A DNA stretch of 64,000 bases, from assembly GCA_003222675.1 (NCBI GenBank), contig QHWT01000060.1, positions 57,539 through 121,538 on the forward strand, read 5' to 3'. Under the pieces are notes generated by a model, which saw only the letters and a program-made list of their open reading frames with translations, did no database searches and had not been told where the DNA came from. This document shows positions 51,894 to 60,638 of this stretch, one piece after another; position 1 is the stretch's first letter, and the number at the start of each line of letters is the position of its first letter. The translations under genes were made by a program, and so were the position numbers. Source of the DNA: Acidobacteriota bacterium (GTDB lineage Bacteria; Acidobacteriota; Vicinamibacteria; Vicinamibacterales; 2-12-FULL-66-21).

Positions 51894-53009
51894 ATGCAGC
51901 GACTCTCGCGTCTGGTCTGGAAAGAGTTCCTGGAACTCCGCCAGAACCCGCGTCTCTTCGGCATCGTGATCGTTGCCCCGATCATCCAGCTCACCATGCT
52001 CGGGTACGCCGCGACGACGGACGTCAGAGAAGTGCCGATTGTGGTGGCAGACGGCGATCGATCGCCAGAAAGTCGATCGCTCGTCGCGCGTTTCGACGTG
52101 TCCAGGAATTTCGCGGTGACCGACACCGTCACGACTGTCTCCGAGGTCGACCCGTACCTGCAACGCGGCCGCGCGTGGGTTGCGCTCGCGATTCCGCAGG
52201 GGTACGGCGCCGCGATCCAGGGGGGAAAGCCGGTGGCGCTGCAGGTGGTGGCCGATGGCAGCGATTCGAACTCGACGACCGTCGCGCTCGGCTACGCGAC
52301 GTCGCTCGTCGGCGGGTATGCGGAAGACCTGGTTCGCGCCTCGGATCCCGGATCCCGTGCCTCGATGATTGACGCCAGAATCCGCATCTGGTTCAACCCA
52401 CAGCTCGAAAGCCGCTTCTTCATGATCCCCGGCGTCCTCGCGCTGCTGCTCCTGCTCGTGACCGCGAATCTTGCGGCAATGGCAATCGTGCGCGAGAAGG
52501 AGCTCGGTACGCTCGAGCAGCTGAACGTCACGCCGCTGCGACGCTGGGAGCTCATTGTCGGGAAGCTGCTCCCGTACGGCGTCATCGCCCTCATCGATGT
52601 GTTCCTCGTGACCGCCGTGGCGGTGTTCTGGTTCGAGGTCCCGCTGCGCGGCAGCCTCACCCTGCTGCTGGCGATGAGCCTGATCTACGTCCTCTGCACG
52701 CTCGCGCTCGGCCTCTTCATCTCGACGATCTCCGAGACGCAGCAGCAGGCGATGATGACGGCGACGTTCTTTTTTCTCACGCCGATGATCTATCTCTCGG
52801 GTTTCATCTTTCCGATTGAGAACATGCCGCGCGTTATCCAATACGTGACGTACCTGATTCCGCTCAGATATTTCCTCGTGATTGTGCGGGGGATTTTCCT
52901 GAAGGGCATCGGCTTGGACCTGCTCTGGCCGCAGGCCGGGGCACTCGCGCTGTGGGGCACCGTCGTGCTCGCTCTGGCTGTCGCGCGAAGCCGAAAGCGA
53001 ATCGCGTAA
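51894..53009 (+). CDS. ABC-2 type permease (YbhR-like)
   Basis: 371 aa, one base after the previous stop. It has the same layout: N-terminal helix (LFGIVIVAPIIQLTMLGYAA), periplasmic domain (IVVADGDRSPESRSLVARF) and five helices with MAIVREKELGTLEQLNVTPL and SGFIFPIENMP. It is a paralogue of the upstream permease. It ends the efflux operon. A stem (GCTCGG/CCGAGC, 53047-53072) follows but has no U-run. Confidence 0.92.
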   Translation: MQRLSRLVWKEFLELRQNPRLFGIVIVAPIIQLTMLGYAATTDVREVPIVVADGDRSPESRSLVARFDVSRNFAVTDTVTTVSEVDPYLQRGRAWVALAIPQGYGAAIQGGKPVALQVVADGSDSNSTTVALGYATSLVGGYAEDLVRASDPGSRASMIDARIRIWFNPQLESRFFMIPGVLALLLLLVTANLAAMAIVREKELGTLEQLNVTPLRRWELIVGKLLPYGVIALIDVFLVTAVAVFWFEVPLRGSLTLLLAMSLIYVLCTLALGLFISTISETQQQAMMTATFFFLTPMIYLSGFIFPIENMPRVIQYVTYLIPLRYFLVIVRGIFLKGIGLDLLWPQAGALALWGTVVLALAVARSRKRIA

Positions 53010-53204
53010 TCGCCTTGGTTCCCTTGTCACGAACGAATCACGCCGCGCTCGGACAGAAAACCGCGCCGAGCACCATGCAGAGTTAGAAGATACTGATCAG
53101 CTGAGAGCTATCGACAGGTCGCGCTGCGTATCGGGCGACACCGCTGGCTTCGATCACGACGGCGTCCGCGGAATTACACGGTTGTGCGGTAACGTCGATA
53201 TTCG

Positions 53205-53876
53205 ATGCGGCTCCTGCTGGTCGAAGACGATCCCACCATCGCGGCGTTCGTGGAGAAAGGACTGCGCGAAGCAGGCTTCGCGGTCGACCACGCCGGCGAC
53301 GGTCTCGTCGCGCTCGAGCGCGCGATCACCGAGCCATACGACGCCGCGATCATCGACGTGATGCTGCCGCGCATGGACGGCCTGTCGCTCATCGATGCGC
53401 TGCGCGCGCGGGGCGTGCGCATTCCCGTTCTGATCCTGAGCGCGAAGCGATCGGTCGACGATCGGGTGCGCGGTCTTCAGGCCGGCGGAGATGACTATCT
53501 CACCAAGCCGTTCGCCTTTGCCGAGCTCCTCGCCCGGATACAGGCGCTGATCCGGCGATCGACCCGGACGGCGGAGCCGACACGACTGGCCTTCGGCGAT
53601 CTCACGCTCGACCTGCTCACGCGCAACGTGCAACGCGGATCGACGGCGATCGACCTGCGCCCGCGCGAATTTTCGCTGCTCGAATACCTGATGCGCAATG
53701 CGGGGAAGGTGCTCTCCAAAACGATGATCCTCTCGCACGTGTGGGGCTACAGCTTCGACCCGAGCACGAACGTCGTCGACGTGCTGGTCTCGCGGCTCCG
53801 GGACAAGATCGATCGGCCGTTCGCGAAGAAGCTGCTCCACACCGTCAGAGGCGTTGGCTACGTCTTACGAGAATAG
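53205..53876 (+). CDS. OmpR/PhoB-family response regulator
   Basis: 223 aa. The receiver (1-115) has E7/D8/D9, phospho-acceptor D51 (AAIIDVMLPRMDG) and K in YLTKPFAF. The winged helix (about 128-222: LAFGDLTLDLLTRNVQRGSTAIDLRPREFSLLEYL and NVVDVLVSRLRDKID) binds DNA. It overlaps or abuts the kinase gene and is followed by htrA, which suggests an envelope-stress system comparable in role to CpxR or BaeR. This is inferred from order only. Confidence 0.93.
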   Translation: MRLLLVEDDPTIAAFVEKGLREAGFAVDHAGDGLVALERAITEPYDAAIIDVMLPRMDGLSLIDALRARGVRIPVLILSAKRSVDDRVRGLQAGGDDYLTKPFAFAELLARIQALIRRSTRTAEPTRLAFGDLTLDLLTRNVQRGSTAIDLRPREFSLLEYLMRNAGKVLSKTMILSHVWGYSFDPSTNVVDVLVSRLRDKIDRPFAKKLLHTVRGVGYVLRE

Positions 53877-53884
53877 TGAGAGTG

Positions 53885-55252
53885 ATGCGCGGGACGCTGG
53901 GACTTCGGCTGTCGCTCTGGTACGCCGCTGTGTTCGTGGTGAGCACCGTCGTGCTCGTCGGGATCACGTACTGGCTGCTCGCGACCTCGCTCGCCCGGCG
54001 GGATCGCGACATCATTGCCGCGACGCTGCGCGAGTATGCGCTCCGGTACGAGGCGGCCGGACTGCCCGCGCTGGAGCGCGCGGTCGAACTCGAGCAGCGC
54101 ACCGGAAGCCGCGAGCGCCTGTTCGTGCGCGTGCTGGGACGCGGCGCGGATGCGTTATTCGTCAGCATGCCCCCCGGCTGGTCGGATTTCGACATCGATC
54201 AACTCAATGCCGATGATCAGGGTGTCGAGCGGGCGCCCGCGCGTTCGCGCAACGCCGTGCTCGAGGTCGCCTCCGCGCGTCTGCCCGACGGCACCATCCT
54301 GCAGGTCGGCAAGAGCAACGAGATCAGGCTTGCGTTGCTCGCGCAGTTCAGGACGGTCGTGGGCTGGGTCTCGGTGCTCGCGATGATCATCGGTGTTGTC
54401 GGGGGCCTGGTGATCACCCGCTCGACCCTCCAGCCGATCAACGAATTGATTCACGTGGTGCAGGAAATCATCCGGACGGGACGCACGCATGCGCGCGTGC
54501 CCTCGCGAGGGCCGACGGGAGACACCGTCGACGAGCTCGTGACCCTCGTCAACACGATGCTCGATCGCATCACGGGATTGATTCGGGCGATGGGGGAGTC
54601 GCTCGACAATGTGGCGCACGACCTGCGCACGCCAATGGCGCGGCTGCGCGGCACGGCGGAGCGCGCGTTGCAGTCGGGCGATCCCGCCGCCCAGCGCGAG
54701 GCGCTCTCCGATTGCCTCGAGGAATCCGAACGCATCCTGTCGATGCTGAATACCCTCATGGACATCTCGGAGGCGGAGACCGGTGTCTTGCGGCTGCCGC
54801 GCGAGCCCCTGGATCTGCGAGCGCTCATCAACGAGGTCGTCGAGCTCTACGAAGACGTCGCCGAAATGAAGCACGTGACGGTGACATTCGATCCCGGTGA
54901 GCCCGTGGTCGTCAACGGCGCGCGCGATCGCCTGCGCCAGGTGTTCGCGAACCTGCTCGACAACGCGATCAAATACACCGGAGAGAACGGATCCGTGGGG
55001 ATTGTCGCATCGCGCGATCCGAGCGGTCAGGCAGTCGTCACCCTCACCGACACGGGCGCCGGCATTTCCGCGCAGGATCTGCCGCGCATCTGGGACCGCC
55101 TCTATCGAGGCGATCCGAGCCGCACCGAGCGCGGACTCGGTCTTGGCCTCAGCCTCGTCAAGGCGTATGTCGAGGCGCACGGCGGCACCGCCGAGGCGAG
55201 AAGCGAGCCCGGACGAGGCTCGACGTTCACGGTCCGACTGCCGGTGGGCTGA
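53885..55252 (+). CDS. OmpR-type partner sensor histidine kinase
   Basis: 455 aa from ATG 53885 (GTG 53876, overlapping the regulator stop, is an alternative). Two membrane helices (about 10-30 and 155-178) flank a ~125-residue sensor domain. HAMP, HisKA with NVAHDLRTPMARL (phospho-His near residue 245) and HATPase with NLLDNAIKYT, TDTGAGI and GLGLGLSLV follow. It is coupled to the regulator at 53205. The downstream htrA gene is a plausible target. Confidence 0.93.
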   Translation: MRGTLGLRLSLWYAAVFVVSTVVLVGITYWLLATSLARRDRDIIAATLREYALRYEAAGLPALERAVELEQRTGSRERLFVRVLGRGADALFVSMPPGWSDFDIDQLNADDQGVERAPARSRNAVLEVASARLPDGTILQVGKSNEIRLALLAQFRTVVGWVSVLAMIIGVVGGLVITRSTLQPINELIHVVQEIIRTGRTHARVPSRGPTGDTVDELVTLVNTMLDRITGLIRAMGESLDNVAHDLRTPMARLRGTAERALQSGDPAAQREALSDCLEESERILSMLNTLMDISEAETGVLRLPREPLDLRALINEVVELYEDVAEMKHVTVTFDPGEPVVVNGARDRLRQVFANLLDNAIKYTGENGSVGIVASRDPSGQAVVTLTDTGAGISAQDLPRIWDRLYRGDPSRTERGLGLGLSLVKAYVEAHGGTAEARSEPGRGSTFTVRLPVG

Positions 55253-55257
55253 CGGAG

Positions 55258-55322
55258 GCTTCGGGCTTCGGGCTTCAGGCTTCGGGCTTCAGGCTTCGGG
55301 ACCTCGGACCTCGGACCTCGGA
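55258..55322. repeat. GCTTCGG/GCTTCAG array followed by GGACCTC array
   Basis: Seven or so copies of GCTTCGG/GCTTCAG (55259-55300) run directly into three copies of GGACCTC (55300-55320). The first heptamer is shared with 15527-15541 and the anti-sigma insertion. The second is shared with 45552-45598. It is the only place where two array types are joined. Confidence 0.9.
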
Positions 55323-55403
55323 TCCTTTCACGCTTGTAATGTTCCGGTAAGGGCGCCGCAAGGTTGGTGGTCGTCTTAGTAGACAGAGGTAACACCAGCA
55401 ACC

Positions 55404-56885
55404 ATGCACACCAGACTTTTTCAAAAAGGCAGCTTGGCTGCCATCGCGCTCGCGACGATTACCGTTGCGGCGTGGAAGGCCCCCGAACGAACGGTCAGCG
55501 CTGCTCCCGCGATTGCGGGCGCGCCGGCCGTGGCGACTGCCGCTCGTTCCCTGACGCCAGTCGCTTCTTACGCTCCCGTCGTCGAGCGTGTCATGCCCGC
55601 GGTGGTCACCATCCGCGTGGAGAAACGCGCCTCGGCGATTCCAACGGCCGGCCAGATGCCGGACGATGACCTGTTCCGGCGGTTTTTTGGACAGGGAATG
55701 CCCCAGATGCCACGAGGACGTCAGCCACGCGGCATGGAGCGCGGCCTCGGCTCCGGTGTCATCGTCAGCGAGGACGGCTATATCCTGACGAACAATCACG
55801 TCGTCGACAGCGCCAACGAGGTGAAGGTCGAACTCCCCGACAAGCGGACCTTCACGGCGAAAGTCGTGGGCACCGATCCGGCGAGCGATCTCGCGGTGGT
55901 GAAGATCAACGCGAGCAGCCTGCCCACGCTGACGCTCGGCGATTCCGACAGCGTCAAAGTGGGTGACGTCGTGCTTGCAGTCGGGAATCCGCTCGGCGTG
56001 GGCGAGACCGTCACATCCGGCATCATCAGCGCGAAAGGGCGCACCACGGACGTTGGCGACGGCAGCTACCAGGACTTCCTGCAGACGGACGCGCCGATCA
56101 ATCACGGCAACTCCGGCGGCGCGCTGGTCAGCGCGAACGGCGAGTTGATCGGCATCAACTCGCAGATCCTCACACCGTCCGACGGCAACATCGGACTCGG
56201 TTTCGCGATTCCCTCGAACATGGCGCGGAATGTGATGGATCAGTTGATCAAGAACGGCACTGTGCACCGCGCGAAGCTCGGCGTCACCGTGCAGGGGATC
56301 ACCGCCGACCTGGCGTCGAGCCTCGGGTTGCCGTCCGCGAAAGGGGCGCTCGTGAGCAACGTTGAAGACGGGAGTCCTGCGGCGCGAGCCGGGATCACGC
56401 AGGGTGATGTGATCACGGAGTACAACGGCAAGCCGGTGGCCGACAGCAATCAGCTGCGCAACGACGTGTCGAGCACGACCCCGGGCTCGAGCGTGTCATT
56501 GAAGGTGTTCCGCAACGGCCGCACCGAGACCATGCAGGCGAAGCTCGGCGAGCTCGCGACGAAGCGCGAGAAGTCGGACTCCTCGTCCGAGCCTCGCGGT
56601 GAAGGCAGGTTCGGCCTGGGGCTTCAGCCGCTCACGCCGGACCTCGCCGAGGAGGCCGGTGTGCCGCGCGGCACGCGCGGAGTGATCGTCGTGGAAGTCG
56701 ACCCGTCGGGAATCGCGGCGGACAGCGGTATGCGGGAAGGCGATGTGATTGAGAAAGTGGACGGGAAAGCCGTGACAACCGTCGCCGAGGTGAAGTCCGC
56801 GCTCGATCGCAAAGATGGCAAGCCCTCGCTCCTCGTCGTCAATCGCAAGGGTACCGATATCTTCCTCACGCTTCGCGCGGAATAG
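55404..56885 (+). CDS. HtrA/DegP-family periplasmic serine protease
   Basis: 493 aa. After an N-terminal signal anchor (about 10-25), the trypsin-like domain has the complete triad: H132 (TNNHVVDSA), D162 (DPASDLAVVKI) and S237 (NHGNSGGAL). Two PDZ domains follow (about 270-365 and 395-490). It degrades or refolds misfolded envelope proteins as an oligomer. The FRRFFGQGMPQMPRGRQP loop (LA-type) is present. It stands downstream of an OmpR-type two-component system and ends in a strong terminator. Confidence 0.93.
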   Translation: MHTRLFQKGSLAAIALATITVAAWKAPERTVSAAPAIAGAPAVATAARSLTPVASYAPVVERVMPAVVTIRVEKRASAIPTAGQMPDDDLFRRFFGQGMPQMPRGRQPRGMERGLGSGVIVSEDGYILTNNHVVDSANEVKVELPDKRTFTAKVVGTDPASDLAVVKINASSLPTLTLGDSDSVKVGDVVLAVGNPLGVGETVTSGIISAKGRTTDVGDGSYQDFLQTDAPINHGNSGGALVSANGELIGINSQILTPSDGNIGLGFAIPSNMARNVMDQLIKNGTVHRAKLGVTVQGITADLASSLGLPSAKGALVSNVEDGSPAARAGITQGDVITEYNGKPVADSNQLRNDVSSTTPGSSVSLKVFRNGRTETMQAKLGELATKREKSDSSSEPRGEGRFGLGLQPLTPDLAEEAGVPRGTRGVIVVEVDPSGIAADSGMREGDVIEKVDGKAVTTVAEVKSALDRKDGKPSLLVVNRKGTDIFLTLRAE

Positions 56886-56907
56886 GTCTCGCTCGGATGC
56901 AGCAGAT

Positions 56908-56941
56908 AAGGAGTCGAAGCCACGCTTCGACTCCTTTTTTT
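56908..56941 (+). terminator. Intrinsic terminator after htrA
   Basis: A 13-bp perfect stem (AAGGAGTCGAAGC / GCTTCGACTCCTT) with loop CAC is followed by a run of seven T. It is the clearest rho-independent terminator in the window, 23 bp after the htrA stop. Confidence 0.95.
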
Positions 56942-57232
56942 ATGTGTGCGCCAGGCAGCCACCGTAATGGCGCTTCGGTAACCCTCCAAATGCCCGCGAA
57001 GGTGCGGCTTCGCGTGATCTTTCCTCGCCGCCTGGATGCGAGTCATTCGTTCCGCAGACTTTAGCCTGCACCTGCGAAATCCAACGGACTGACAAATCAG
57101 CGACCGCGGGGCATTAGCTACCCAGCTAACCTGAAGGCAGACGGTCAGTTGAGTCAGGGAAATCGGCGACCAGCCGGGTCGGCTGCTGGCGGCACCCGAA
57201 GTGCAATAACTGAGCGGTACCGCGAAAACTGA
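56942..57232. other. 291-bp non-coding region with compact hairpins
   Basis: No gene is supported. Hairpins TTAGCT-ACCC-AGCTAA (57114-57129) and CAGCCG-GGT-CGGCTG (57171-57185) and a GCGAAGG/CTTCGCG pair (about 56997-57017) are visible. It may be the leader of the HTH gene or a small RNA. It does not match a riboswitch I can name. Confidence 0.35.
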
Positions 57233-57613
57233 ATGCCGCCTGGTGCCTCAGGTCGTTGCTCCAAGGCGCTCGTCCGTTACCTCGGATGGCATCGGGATAT
57301 CGAACCTATGGGGAAGGTCGGTCGGGCCGGTTCGTCTCGTTCGTCAGCAGCACGCCGGAGGACCTCTGAGGCGGCGTCGCAGTGGCCGCCCGCCGAACGA
57401 GCGTGGGTGACGGTCGCCCAGCTCTGCCTACGCTGGCAGCTCGATCGCAGGACGATTTACAAATTCATCGATAGCAAGATCCTGCCGGCCTGGAAGGTGG
57501 GCGCTCACCTGTATCGGATCGCCATCGCCGATGCGCTGCGGTTCGAATCACGGAACCGGCTGCCCCCCGAACGCAAGACGTCACCCAATCGTTCCCGCAA
57601 TCGAACGCGGTGA
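57233..57613 (+). CDS. Small helix-turn-helix (excisionase/MerR-like HTH_17) protein
   Basis: 126 aa (ATG 57308 would give 101 aa). The C-terminal half is a typical HTH_17 domain: WVTVAQLCLRWQLDRRTIYKFIDSKILPAWKVGAHLYRI, in which the second helix recognises DNA and the GAHLYRI beta-wing follows. The N-terminal ~55 residues are basic and low in complexity. Such proteins are excisionases or small regulators. No integrase is nearby. It is convergent with the cluster at 57621. Confidence 0.7.
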   Translation: MPPGASGRCSKALVRYLGWHRDIEPMGKVGRAGSSRSSAARRRTSEAASQWPPAERAWVTVAQLCLRWQLDRRTIYKFIDSKILPAWKVGAHLYRIAIADALRFESRNRLPPERKTSPNRSRNRTR

Positions 57614-57620
57614 CGCATCG

Positions 57621-58664
57621 TCACCCATCAGAGTCCAGATCGATAAACCAACGCTCGATATCTGCGAGCTGCGGAAATCCCCACTCGGCGCGCTCCTCGA
57701 GCAACGCCTTGACCGGCCAGATCACGGTATTGGCGTACCGCGCGCGCTCCGCTGTGTCGAACAGCATTTCGAGTTCGGCCGGCGAGGCGAGGCACCACGC
57801 GGCGTCGGCCACCGCGTTCCGGTAATGTTCGAGAACCTGCGGGCGCGACGCCGCCGGTAACCGGAAGAGGAATGTCGACAGATCATAACTGAACGGGCCG
57901 ACGGCCAGCCGGTCCCAGTCGACCAGGCGCGCCCGTGGTCCGTTGGGCGTCGCGCGAACGAAGATGTTGATTGGCCACAGGTCGCCGTGCACCATGGTGT
58001 CGGGGCCACCCCACTTTTCCGCGACGCGTGTCCGCCGGGGCGCATCGGCGAGGAGCGCCATGAGGCGTTCGCGCAGCCGATTTGGAATTCCCGCGTACTG
58101 ACGCGGCGTTTCGATCCCGGACGCGGCCAGCGCGTCGAGCGCATCGATGGCGTCCCGGACATTCTCAATGAAATACTGCTGTCCGCGGCTCGAGCTGTAG
58201 CGGCGTACTTCTGGCAGCACCCTGTGATGGCTTGCGCGAGTGTGAAGGTCCGCGGCGAGCTCCACAGCCGCGCGAACCCGCTCGGGATCGGGACGCACGG
58301 CGAGCGTCTCGTCGCCAAGGTCTTCGTAGACATGCCACACACAATCGGCGCGTGCTTCGGCGGCCACGCCGAGCAGGCGAGCGCAGCGATCTTCCAGTCC
58401 GAGCGCGGGCAGCCATCGCTCTACGAGGAGCTGGTTCCGCTGAGCGACGGCGGGTTCGAGGCGCTTGAGTACGACAGCGCGCGACGGAATGCCGTCCGCG
58501 ATGTCGAGCCGAAACACGCGCGACTTGAGGCGATGAAGACCGACGACCCGCTCGGTGCCGCCGATCAGCTCGCGGAGGAGATTGCCGAGCTCGCAAGTAG
58601 CGTGTTCGCCGCACGCTTCCAGCGCGTGCCGGAATTCGCCTGCGAGATCGACAGTCTTAGTCAT
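57621..58664 (-). CDS. APH/choline-kinase-like phosphotransferase, copy 1
   Basis: 347 aa with a protein-kinase-like fold. K67 (AVVLKRL) is in the ATP-binding lobe, catalytic loop HGDLWPINIF has H226-D228, and RLVDWD (D249) binds metal. CVWHVYEDLGDETLAVR links the lobes. Small-molecule kinases of this type phosphorylate aminoglycosides, choline, homoserine or sugars. It is similar throughout to the gene at 60635. Both sit in an operon of glycan-like genes, so phosphorylation of a sugar or amino sugar is more likely than antibiotic resistance. Confidence 0.8.
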   Translation of the reverse strand: MTKTVDLAGEFRHALEACGEHATCELGNLLRELIGGTERVVGLHRLKSRVFRLDIADGIPSRAVVLKRLEPAVAQRNQLLVERWLPALGLEDRCARLLGVAAEARADCVWHVYEDLGDETLAVRPDPERVRAAVELAADLHTRASHHRVLPEVRRYSSSRGQQYFIENVRDAIDALDALAASGIETPRQYAGIPNRLRERLMALLADAPRRTRVAEKWGGPDTMVHGDLWPINIFVRATPNGPRARLVDWDRLAVGPFSYDLSTFLFRLPAASRPQVLEHYRNAVADAAWCLASPAELEMLFDTAERARYANTVIWPVKALLEERAEWGFPQLADIERWFIDLDSDG

Positions 58665-58740
58665 GCGCTGGACGTTCGGTCATGCCTGCGCACCGGGACC
58701 GCTGCACGGTCGAGACCGGGGCGTCTCCTCTGCAGGTGCT

Positions 58741-59946
58741 TCACTTCACGATGGCGGTGCGGACGGCGGCATCGCGCGTTCCCGCCGGTCTGGCCCCGAG
58801 TGTCTCGTCGAGGATTCTGGCTGCGACATGTTCGGCATCAAAGCACGCCGCGATTTCGCGCGCCGCGTGGCAGTGCCGCTCATAATCCGCATTGACGGCC
58901 TCCAATGCGGCCGCCGCTTCGTCCACGGTCGTGAAACGAAACATCCCCTCGCCGTTCGGCAGCCAGGCGCTCGGGCCGGTGTGCTGGACCACGACGGGCT
59001 TCCCGCTGGCCAGATAACACAGCGTTCGATCGCTGATCCACGCGTTCTGGAATTCCATGCAAGACGGCTTTGCACAACTGAACTCGCCACGCGATCCCTG
59101 GATATAGGAGCGGTACTCCTCCGGGCTGCTCGCTACCTCTCGCGAATGTCGAACCCGCCAGCCGTGGCGCTCGAGGCACGCTCGATCGTGCGCATCCTTA
59201 TCGACCAGATACAGCGCGAGCTCGAGCGGCTGTGTCGTGTGGCGGGGGAGATCCAGGAATTGAAGAAAGGACACCCGCTTCGTGTTTTCTCGCAGCACCG
59301 TCTTCCCGTTCTCTCTGATTTTCAGAAAGTCGGTGGTCAGCCAGCTGGAGACGGTGGTGAAGGCCTCAGAACCTGGCTCGAGGGTGAAGGGCCAGAGATC
59401 GAGACAGATGCACGGCCGGATACGGATCCATTCGAGACCGCAGTCCGGAAAGCGAGCCGCCGGCGTTCCGACGGTCTCGCCGGTTGTCAGGTAGCGATCG
59501 TGCGGCGGCACAGCAAGCTGGCCAGTGCTCATCCAGAACTGAAACAGTCCCGGGTCGATATCGATGAGCGCTGTGCGGCGGGCGCACGCGAGCAACCGCG
59601 GATCGATCGCATAATGAAAATTCAGCACCAGGTCCGCGCGTCGCAGCACGGCTTCCGCCTCGGAGCGATCGTATCCAACAAAACGGAAGTCGCCGCCTGC
59701 CTTGCGGCGGTCGACAGAATAGAGCAGCGCCTTTCGCTCGAGACCGAATCGCTGCATTCGGTGGAAGAACGTCGAGAGGATATGCGCTTCGCGCTGAGGA
59801 TCATCGACGGGTTGGAACTGCTCCAGCCAGTACACCTCGCATCCGAGACGCCGCAGCCCCTGGACGTATTGCATGTACACCCAGAAATGGCCGCCGCCGT
59901 CCGGGAAGTTCGCAACCTTATAGACGGAAATGACGGCCGTGATCAT
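58741..59946 (-). CDS. Glycosyltransferase-like protein, copy 1
   Basis: 401 aa of two Rossmann-like halves. The N-terminus has NFPDGGGHFWVYMQYVQGLRRLG, a glycine-rich acceptor-site loop as in GT-B enzymes. The C-terminal half (YIQGSRGEFSCAKP, SDRTLCYLASGKPVVVQHTGPS, GEGMFRF) resembles the nucleotide-sugar side of GT-B proteins with a CgeB/Glyco_trans_1_2-like segment. ETVGTPAARFPDCGLEW is shared with the paralogue at 61732. It overlaps the ChbG-like gene by an ATGA. Donor and acceptor are unknown. Confidence 0.75.
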   Translation of the reverse strand: MITAVISVYKVANFPDGGGHFWVYMQYVQGLRRLGCEVYWLEQFQPVDDPQREAHILSTFFHRMQRFGLERKALLYSVDRRKAGGDFRFVGYDRSEAEAVLRRADLVLNFHYAIDPRLLACARRTALIDIDPGLFQFWMSTGQLAVPPHDRYLTTGETVGTPAARFPDCGLEWIRIRPCICLDLWPFTLEPGSEAFTTVSSWLTTDFLKIRENGKTVLRENTKRVSFLQFLDLPRHTTQPLELALYLVDKDAHDRACLERHGWRVRHSREVASSPEEYRSYIQGSRGEFSCAKPSCMEFQNAWISDRTLCYLASGKPVVVQHTGPSAWLPNGEGMFRFTTVDEAAAALEAVNADYERHCHAAREIAACFDAEHVAARILDETLGARPAGTRDAAVRTAIVK

Positions 59947-60638
59947 CTCACGCCCTCAGCCGCACCGATACTGCTCGCGAGCGCGGGCAGATCCTGAAAG
60001 CCGATCAGGCGAATCCCTCGTTGAACGAGCGCCTCACGCACGCGAGGATCGCACAGCGTCTGCAACTCCACCTCACGTTCCGCGGCGTAGCTCGAAGAGA
60101 ACCCTGGCTCCGCGTAGCCAGGATGGCAGGTCAGCTCGGTCACGCCTTGACCAATCTCTGCGTCGACGAGACGCAGGAATCCTGCGACATCGATCTGTTC
60201 AAGATGTGTTTCGCCGGCCCACTGCCCGTAGAACTTCCGAAAGTGGCGGGCGATGGACTGACCGCGCAGCGGAATGCCGATCGTCGCCGCCCACTCGCGC
60301 AGGCGAGACAGAATGCGCGGATCGTAGTGCACGTCATGGTGGGAATCGAGGTGGCTTGGCGCTTTGTCGACCACTTCGACGAACTGCGCAAACTGGCGCT
60401 CGACCTCTGCGATCACGCGTTCAGGGTGATCGGGGTCCAGCTCCAGATGCAGTCCGACGCTCAGGGCCGGGTACTTACGGCCGAGCGCGGCGGCCTGTTC
60501 GCACGCCGGGCGATCCACGAGCAGGCTGGTGCTCGTGAGGATGCCATGGTTGTGCGCCTCAATGATGCCGCGGTTGATGCCATCAGTGATCCCGAAGTCA
60601 TCGCCATTGACAATGAGCCATTTCATCGGAGCCTTCAA
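59943..60638 (-). CDS. ChbG/HpnK (YdjC) family carbohydrate deacetylase
   Basis: 231 aa. Family motifs: LIVNGDDFGIT (metal Asp pair D13/D14), SVGLHLELD, KAPSHLDSHHDVH (metal His residues) and LTCHPGYAE (catalytic-site His) are all present. ChbG removes an acetyl group from chitobiose and HpnK from an acetylated hopanoid sugar. Here the neighbours suggest deacetylation of an N-acetyl sugar in a small glycan or glycolipid. It overlaps both flanking genes by ATGA junctions. Confidence 0.88.
   Translation of the reverse strand: MKAPMKWLIVNGDDFGITDGINRGIIEAHNHGILTSTSLLVDRPACEQAAALGRKYPALSVGLHLELDPDHPERVIAEVERQFAQFVEVVDKAPSHLDSHHDVHYDPRILSRLREWAATIGIPLRGQSIARHFRKFYGQWAGETHLEQIDVAGFLRLVDAEIGQGVTELTCHPGYAEPGFSSSYAAEREVELQTLCDPRVREALVQRGIRLIGFQDLPALASSIGAAEGVR

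Noticed and set aside
57060..57200. Possible c-di-GMP (GEMM) riboswitch
   Set aside because: Hairpins are present but the conserved GEMM core and tetraloop-receptor parts are not recognisable.
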